Shown piece by piece: positions 6,673 through 12,430 of a stretch of DNA of 12,430 nt. The DNA lies in the NCBI GenBank assembly GCA_043727195.1, contig JAYSYZ010000089.1:1-12430 (forward strand), written 5' to 3'. A model generated the notes under the pieces. It saw only the letters and a list, made by a program, of their open reading frames with translations. It did not search any database and was not told where the DNA came from. The position numbers and the translations under genes are program-made. Numbering within the stretch: the stretch's first letter is position 1; each line of letters starts with the position of its first letter. This DNA is from JAUYQR01 sp043727195. GTDB lineage: Bacteria; Pseudomonadota; Alphaproteobacteria; Rhodobacterales; Rhodobacteraceae.

Positions 6673-7410
6673 TCAGGTCATCGCCTGCGGGGCCTTTGGC
6701 AGGCGCGGCCATTGTGATGGTTCGTGGCCGTAGATCAACAGTGCCCCGGCTGCCTCCAGCGTCAGCAGCCGCGTGGCAGAGGTACGGGCCGCTGCCGGAT
6801 CATCGGCATCGGCAAAATCCTCCGCCGGTTCCGAGGCGCGGTTGATCGCATCGGCGGCAAGGATCACCCGGCCGGTATCGGGCAGGGTGACCAGCGCCGA
6901 CAAATGGCCGGGCGTGTGGCCGGGGGTGGGGATCAGGGTCAGTCCGTCACACACCGGGGTGTCGGCGTCGATCAGCCGGTAAGTCGCCTCGGGCCAGGCC
7001 ATCGGGCGGGCGGTGCCGAAATAGCTGGGCGTGGGGTCGGCGCGTTCGCGGGTGGTCATGACAATGGGCGCATGCGCGAACAGCGACAGCGAGCCTACAT
7101 GGTCGATATGGCCGTGGCTGAGGATCACCATGTCGATGTCGGCGGGCGTCAGCCCCAGCAGTGCCAGTTGCCCCAACGCCGTCTGGCGCGGACCGTAGTC
7201 AACCAGCCGCCCGAACCGGGGCAAACCATCCCGCGCGGCGATACCCGGATCGCTGGCATAGGCGGGCGGAAAGCCGGTGTCGAACAGCACCCGTGCGCCC
7301 CGGTCGGTTTCCAGAAGGAAGCCGGGGATGCCGATCACCCTCTCGCCGTCCTGCACCTCGAACAGGCCGAAATCCAGCACGGTTAGCCGGACGATCGCCC
7401 CCGGCAGCAT
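6673..7410 (-). CDS. Metallo-beta-lactamase-fold hydrolase, N-acyl homoserine lactonase-like
   Basis: This 245-residue protein has the full zinc-binding set of the metallo-beta-lactamase fold: HGHIDH (99-104), His165 in PGHTPGH, Asp187 and His229. The spacing from His165 to Asp187 to His229, the PGHTPGH motif and an N-terminal FLLETDRG...VLFDTG segment resemble AHL lactonases of the AiiA/AttM type, which open the lactone ring of quorum-sensing signals. The tyrosine that follows the bridging aspartate by three residues in AiiA is Asn190 here, so that activity is uncertain; another lactone or ester hydrolase is possible. The ATG at 7410 is one base after the stop of the upstream TraB/GumN gene (TAGAATG), so the two are coupled. 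There is no signal peptide, so it is presumably cytoplasmic. Confidence 0.85.
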   Translation of the reverse strand: MLPGAIVRLTVLDFGLFEVQDGERVIGIPGFLLETDRGARVLFDTGFPPAYASDPGIAARDGLPRFGRLVDYGPRQTALGQLALLGLTPADIDMVILSHGHIDHVGSLSLFAHAPIVMTTRERADPTPSYFGTARPMAWPEATYRLIDADTPVCDGLTLIPTPGHTPGHLSALVTLPDTGRVILAADAINRASEPAEDFADADDPAAARTSATRLLTLEAAGALLIYGHEPSQWPRLPKAPQAMT

Positions 7411-7411
7411 T

Positions 7412-8401
7412 CTACAACGACAGGGGTTCGATGGTGAAACCCTCGGCCTCCAGCAGGGCCAGAACCCCTTCGCGCCCCGACAGGTGCAGCGCGCCAAAGG
7501 CGGCAAACACCGGCCCATCTGCCGCCGCCTTTTCCAGAACCGGAATCCAGTTGCGGTTGCGGCTGGCCATCAGCGCCTCTTCCATGCGGGAAAACTCGAT
7601 ATCCACCTGCGCCCGCGTCGTCCCCGGCGTCTGGTAGGAAATCTGCCGCATCAGTTCCCACATCAAGCGGCTTTCGCCCGCGAAATAGCTGTCGGCAAGG
7701 GTGGCGGAAAAGTCTTCTGACCGGTCCTCCATCGCCAGCGTCGCCTCGATCATCGCCAGTTGATCTGCCTCGGTCATCATGTCGAAAACCTTGAACACGG
7801 TGTCGAAGGGTTCCAGTGCCGCCACCGGCACGCCTGCGGCTTCGGCGGTGTCTATCACCAGCCCGTCCAGCCCTTTCGGGTCCACCATCTGGGCCATGGC
7901 ACAGGGCGGCACGGCCAACAGGACGTTGACATACCAGGGCTGCAGCTTGGCCGCCATGAAACCCGGAATCCCGCGCTGGGCCAGCGCCGCCGACAGGCGG
8001 TTCCACAGATCAGCTGGCATGCGCTGGATCAGTGACGGGCCATCGACGATCATCATCTTCGACGGATCGCGGGCCATCAGGTCCAGCAACTGCTTTTCCT
8101 CTTTCGGTCCGGCCTCGACCATCACCGTGGCGGCGGACCGGATCAACGGCGTCACCGCCGTCAGGGTCGGATCATGCCGGGGATCATCGAAATGGTAGGT
8201 CCCGATCACGGTGATAACCTCATCGCCCCGCGTTGCACGCCAGAAATTGCCCGTCGCAAACGGTGCGGCATCGGCTGCCGCTTCAAGCGCGGCCATGTCC
8301 TGCCGGGGCAGCGCATCAAACAGGTTCTGCCCGGCGCACTGGGCGAACAGCGGGGTGGCAAGAAAGGTCAGGGCGGCGAAACAGGTCAGAACGCGCGACA
8401 T
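7412..8401 (-). CDS. TraB/GumN-family exported protein
   Basis: This 329-residue protein begins with a signal peptide: a short basic start, a hydrophobic core at about residues 4-19, and a likely cleavage after Ala20 (LFA-Q). A cysteine is at 22, but the preceding residues do not form a lipobox. The family motifs are GTYHF near the N-terminus (67-71) and GALHLSGREG followed by LLEAEGFTIEPL at the C-terminus (303-326). These match the TraB/GumN (Tiki-like) fold, for which metal-dependent proteolysis has been shown in animal relatives; bacterial members are mostly uncharacterised. The ATG at 8401 is chosen over an in-frame ATG at 8431 because it places the signal peptide at the N-terminus and has GAGG five bases upstream. 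It is first in a two-gene unit with the lactonase-like gene. Confidence 0.85.
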   Translation of the reverse strand: MSRVLTCFAALTFLATPLFAQCAGQNLFDALPRQDMAALEAAADAAPFATGNFWRATRGDEVITVIGTYHFDDPRHDPTLTAVTPLIRSAATVMVEAGPKEEKQLLDLMARDPSKMMIVDGPSLIQRMPADLWNRLSAALAQRGIPGFMAAKLQPWYVNVLLAVPPCAMAQMVDPKGLDGLVIDTAEAAGVPVAALEPFDTVFKVFDMMTEADQLAMIEATLAMEDRSEDFSATLADSYFAGESRLMWELMRQISYQTPGTTRAQVDIEFSRMEEALMASRNRNWIPVLEKAAADGPVFAAFGALHLSGREGVLALLEAEGFTIEPLSL

Positions 8402-8489
8402 TGGGCCTCGGTGCGGTTGGTGCGCCGCCATCGTGGCAGCGGCTGCGCCAAAGGCAAGGCGAAAAGCCGGCAGGGGTGGGGGCGGGGTG

Positions 8490-8518
8490 TTGACTCCCGG
8501 CGGGCTATTGCCTAACTA
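8490..8518 (+). promoter_or_regulatory. groESL promoter (sigma-70-like)
   Basis: TTGACT (8490-8495) and TAACTA (8513-8518) are separated by 17 bases, close to the TTGACA and TATAAT consensus. The predicted start, near 8525, falls at the left edge of the CIRCE operator, the usual arrangement for HrcA-repressed chaperonin operons. I do not see a distinct sigma-32 promoter. Confidence 0.75.
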
Positions 8519-8526
8519 CCGCCGCG

Positions 8527-8553
8527 TTAGCACTCGTATCCGATGAGTGCTAA
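8527..8553 (+). promoter_or_regulatory. CIRCE operator (HrcA-binding site)
   Basis: TTAGCACTC (8527-8535), a 9-base spacer and GAGTGCTAA (8545-8553) match the CIRCE consensus at every position. HrcA binds this element and represses groESL until heat or unfolded protein titrates GroEL away from HrcA. It lies just after the predicted transcription start and 38 bases before the groES ATG. It would therefore also form a hairpin at the 5' end of the mRNA. Confidence 0.97.
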
Positions 8554-8591
8554 TCGATTTCAAACCTGGAAACTCAAGGGAGTACACCCAG

Positions 8592-8879
8592 ATGGCTTTC
8601 ACACCGCTGCATGACCGTGTTCTGGTTCGTCGCATCGAAGGCGAAGACAAAACCAAGGGCGGCCTGATCATCCCCGACACCGCCAAGGAAAAGCCCGCCG
8701 AGGGCGAGATCGTGTCCGCCGGTCCGGGCGCACGCAAGGATTCGGGCGAACTGATCGCCCCGTCGGTCAAGGCCGGCGACCGCATCCTGTTCGGCAAGTG
8801 GTCGGGCACCGAAGTGAAACTGGACGGCGAAGATCTGCTGATCATGAAGGAAAGCGACATTCTCGGCATCATCGCCTGA
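8592..8879 (+). CDS. groES: Co-chaperonin GroES (Hsp10)
   Basis: The 95-residue product caps the GroEL ring during ATP-driven protein folding in the cytoplasm. It starts MAFTPLHDRVLVRR, has the mobile-loop region EDKTKGGLIIPDTAKEK at about 18-34 that docks onto GroEL, and ends in a conserved LIMKESDILGI strand. The ATG at 8592 is chosen over an in-frame ATG at 8547 because the latter lies inside the CIRCE element, while AAGGGAG (8576-8582) sits nine bases before 8592. It is followed 69 bases later by groEL, and both are governed by the CIRCE promoter. Confidence 0.98.
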   Translation: MAFTPLHDRVLVRRIEGEDKTKGGLIIPDTAKEKPAEGEIVSAGPGARKDSGELIAPSVKAGDRILFGKWSGTEVKLDGEDLLIMKESDILGIIA

Positions 8880-8898
8880 GAACGGCCTTTTCCGATGG

Positions 8899-8914
8899 TG
8901 CGTCAGATCACGCA
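8899..8914 (+). other. Small hairpin in the groES-groEL gap
   Basis: TGCGT (8899-8903) and ACGCA (8910-8914) form a 5-bp stem with a 6-base loop midway between groES and groEL. In Agrobacterium the groESL transcript is reported to be cleaved between the two genes after heat shock, so a structure here could take part in a similar event. The stem is short and may be chance. Confidence 0.25.
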
Positions 8915-8948
8915 TCCTACCGAAATCCTTTGAACTGGAGTCTGTAAC

Positions 8949-10598
<1,650 letters not shown>

Positions 10599-10625
10599 TC
10601 CTGCCCCCAAAAGGCGGATCGGAAC

Positions 10626-10651
10626 AGGGCGCACTCCGGTGCGCCCTTTTT
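10626..10651 (+). terminator. Intrinsic terminator of groESL
   Basis: A perfect 9-bp stem (AGGGCGCAC 10626-10634, GTGCGCCCT 10639-10647) with a TCCG loop is followed by a run of T residues through 10651. It lies 27 bases after the groEL stop and is a classical rho-independent terminator. Confidence 0.93.
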
Positions 10652-10739
10652 CATCTGTGGCAACCCGTCGGACCCGTGGAAATCCGCAAGGCCCGGTGAA
10701 ACAATTGCCCGCCGCCGGCGGAACGGCTAGGCAGGGGTC

Positions 10740-11615
10740 ATGCGCCTGATCCTGCTTACAGCCGTCGCGATGTGCGCCTTTGCGGCCAATTCGGTGCTGA
10801 ACCGGATGGCGGTCGGGCAGGGGCTGATCGATCCCTTGGGCTTTGCGCTGGTGCGGCTGTGTTCGGGTGCCATGGTGCTGCTGGCGGTTGTCATCCTCCG
10901 GCGGGTCGTCGTGGGGCATGCCGTCTGGCCGGGATGGGCGGGGCGGGTGCCGGGGGTGCTTGGCCTCCTGATCTATCTGATCGGCTTTTCGCTTGCCTAT
11001 GCGCGGCTTGATGCCGGAACCGGGGCGCTGATCCTGTTCGGGGTGGTGCAGATCACCATGTTTGCCGGTGCGCTGACAGCGCGGGAAATGATCCCGGCAC
11101 GGCGCTGGATCGGTGCCGGGCTGGCCTTTGGCGGGCTGGCCCTGCTGCTGTGGCCGGGCGGCGCGATGCAGGCAAGCCTGCCGCATGCCGGGCTGATGGC
11201 GGGCGCTGGCATCGGCTGGGGGGTCTATTCGCTGGCCGGTCGCCGCGCGCATGACCCGGTGGCGGCGACGGCGGCAAACTTCGTTTTGGCGGTGCCGGTG
11301 ATGCTGTGCCTTCTGCCGTGGGTGCCACTGACGGCGACGGCGGGCGGGGTGGGGCTGGCCGTTGTGTCGGGCGCGGTAACCTCCGGGCTGGGTTATGCGC
11401 TGTGGTATGCGCTGGTGCCGGGTCTTGGTGCGGCGCGGGCGGGTGTGGCGCAGTTGACCGTGCCCGTGATCGCGGCGGCAGGCGGGCTGGTCTGGCTGGG
11501 CGAACCCTTGGGGTGGCGGGTCATTGCAGCGGCCGCGCTGGTGATGTTTGGTGTGGCGTTGGCAACCCTTCATGCCGCAGGTTCAGTGGCGACACGGGCG
11601 GGGCATGACGGCTAA
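10740..11615 (+). CDS. EamA/DMT-family transporter (drug/metabolite exporter)
   Basis: This 291-residue inner-membrane protein has about ten hydrophobic helices in two homologous halves, the EamA repeat architecture of the drug/metabolite transporter superfamily (RhaT/YdcZ/RarD relatives). The first repeat begins at the N-terminus (AVAMCAFAANSVLNRMA) and the second near residue 150 (GLMAGAGIGWGVYSLAGRR). The family's usual length is 280-310. The ATG at 10740 follows AGGGG at very short spacing. The substrate cannot be told: members move amino acids, nucleotides, polyols or metabolites, mostly outward. The gene follows the groESL terminator, so it should have its own promoter within 10652-10739, though none is obvious. 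The next gene starts 32 bases after its stop and may be cotranscribed. Confidence 0.88.
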   Translation: MRLILLTAVAMCAFAANSVLNRMAVGQGLIDPLGFALVRLCSGAMVLLAVVILRRVVVGHAVWPGWAGRVPGVLGLLIYLIGFSLAYARLDAGTGALILFGVVQITMFAGALTAREMIPARRWIGAGLAFGGLALLLWPGGAMQASLPHAGLMAGAGIGWGVYSLAGRRAHDPVAATAANFVLAVPVMLCLLPWVPLTATAGGVGLAVVSGAVTSGLGYALWYALVPGLGAARAGVAQLTVPVIAAAGGLVWLGEPLGWRVIAAAALVMFGVALATLHAAGSVATRAGHDG

Positions 11616-11647
11616 GGTACGGCAGGTCAGGATGAGGGTTGGGAACG

Positions 11648-12430
11648 GTGTCACAGGATATTGCAAGCCAGACGCTGGCCACGTGGGCGGCGGAACTTTC
11701 GGGCTGCCGGTATCTCCTGGTCATGCCGGTGCCTTGGCATCAGGCGGCGGACGGTTCGGTCTGGCTTGACGATCTGTGGCACCGCGACCTGATGCGGCAT
11801 CTTGACTATCTGGACGATCTGACCGTGCTGGCCCCGCGCCTGCCCCTGGGTGATCCGGCGGGCATGGTGCGGCTGGATCCCATGCGCGCCGGGCTGCGGT
11901 TCGTGGCTTTGCCCTGTGGGGCCAGCGCCCCGCAGGGGATGCTGCGCGCGCCCGCGACCCTGCTGGCCGCGCTGCGGGCGGTGCGGCGGGCCGACCTTGT
12001 TCACGCCGGGGTGGCGGGCTGGCCGCTGCCGCCCGGCCTGTTCGTCAACCCCCTGGCTGTATTGTGGCGCCGCCCGCTGATCGTGGTGGTGGAAAGCGCC
12101 TTCTGGCGGCTGGCCGGGCCGGGGCCGCACAGCCGCAAGGCACGCCTCCGCGCCGGTTTGACCGAAGCCTTCGCCCGCTGGTCGGTGCGGCGGGCGGCAT
12201 TGTCGGTGTTCACCCATGACGGATACCGCGCCAGCCTTGCCAAAGGCTCCGAGGCGCGGGCGCTCGTCTCCCCGGCAAGCTGGATCGATGCCGGGGACGT
12301 GCTTGACCCGGCTGCCGCGAATGCGGCCTGGGCGGCAAAAGTCGGTCCGGCAAGGATCCTTCTGGCGGCGCGGTTGACCGAGGGGAAAGGCGTCGCCGTC
12401 CTGCTTCAGGCGCTGGCCAAGGCCGAAACG
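11648..12430 (+). CDS. Glycosyltransferase, GT4-like (3' end outside the window)
   Basis: An uninterrupted frame from GTG 11648 runs to the last base and gives the first 261 residues. GAGGG (11634-11638) is nine bases before the GTG; a TTG nine bases upstream abuts that site and is less likely. The N-terminal part (YLLVMPVPWHQ, then LAPRLPLG and later VHAGVAGWPLPPG) suits the N-terminal Rossmann domain of a GT-B glycosyltransferase. The segment ILLAARLTEGKGVAVLLQAL (237-256) is the hallmark start of the C-terminal nucleotide-sugar-binding domain of GT4 enzymes. The donor-binding ExxxxxxxE motif would lie beyond the window. It probably acts at the cytoplasmic face in surface polysaccharide or glycolipid synthesis; the acceptor is unknown. 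Confidence 0.8.
   Translation, partial: MSQDIASQTLATWAAELSGCRYLLVMPVPWHQAADGSVWLDDLWHRDLMRHLDYLDDLTVLAPRLPLGDPAGMVRLDPMRAGLRFVALPCGASAPQGMLRAPATLLAALRAVRRADLVHAGVAGWPLPPGLFVNPLAVLWRRPLIVVVESAFWRLAGPGPHSRKARLRAGLTEAFARWSVRRAALSVFTHDGYRASLAKGSEARALVSPASWIDAGDVLDPAAANAAWAAKVGPARILLAARLTEGKGVAVLLQALAKAET

Noticed and set aside
6349..6717. A 122-codon plus-strand open frame covering the terC start and the intergenic gap
   Set aside because: It overlaps the terC N-terminus and leader antisense, has no ribosome-binding site, and encodes an Arg/Ser-rich product without recognisable motifs.
8547..8591. GroES start at the upstream in-frame ATG 8547
   Set aside because: That ATG lies inside the CIRCE right arm, lacks a ribosome-binding site and would add 15 residues absent from all GroES proteins I know.

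Overview
The window looks like a chromosomal segment of a GC-rich alphaproteobacterium, most likely Rhodobacteraceae (Rhodobacter/Paracoccus-like). This rests on the strongly GC-biased third codon positions, an IdhA/IolG protein that closely resembles the rhizobial and rhodobacterial enzymes, a CIRCE-controlled groESL operon and a Mn-type (family II) pyrophosphatase. The lineage is inferred from memory of these families, not from a search. I see no mobile element, tRNA, rRNA or CRISPR array. No gap between genes exceeds about 220 bp.

Region 1 (1-4415, + strand) is the 3' part of a sugar/polyol uptake and catabolism operon. It holds a 5'-truncated periplasmic binding protein, an RbsC/FrcC-type permease, a single-cassette FrcA-like ATPase, an SDR oxidoreductase and inositol 2-dehydrogenase (iolG/idhA). 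Spacing is tight: the permease and ATPase overlap by one base, and the other junctions are 2-10 bp. The exception is a 105-bp gap with a strong hairpin between the binding protein and the permease. The dehydrogenase makes myo-inositol, or a related cyclitol, the best guess for the substrate. The operon ends at a 10-bp GC hairpin lying between convergent genes.

Region 2 (4452-8401, - strand) has two pairs. Reading along the minus strand, a TraB/GumN-family exported protein is followed one base later by a metallo-beta-lactamase-fold hydrolase of the AHL-lactonase type, and a short hairpin with a T-run ends the pair. Next comes a TerC/Alx-family membrane protein with a leader that can form a long imperfect hairpin, and then the Mn-dependent inorganic pyrophosphatase ppaC. 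A candidate promoter for ppaC is overlapped by an 11-bp perfect palindrome. Both members of this second pair have family links to manganese.

Region 3 (8490-10651, + strand) is the groES-groEL chaperonin operon, with a good sigma-70-like promoter, a perfect CIRCE operator (HrcA site) and a textbook intrinsic terminator. Region 4 (10740 to the end, + strand) holds an EamA/DMT transporter and the 5' part of a GT4-like glycosyltransferase with a GTG start that runs off the window.

I do not see a clearly novel multi-gene system. The better leads are regulatory: the terC leader hairpin, the palindrome on the ppaC promoter, and the coupled TraB-lactonase-like pair.
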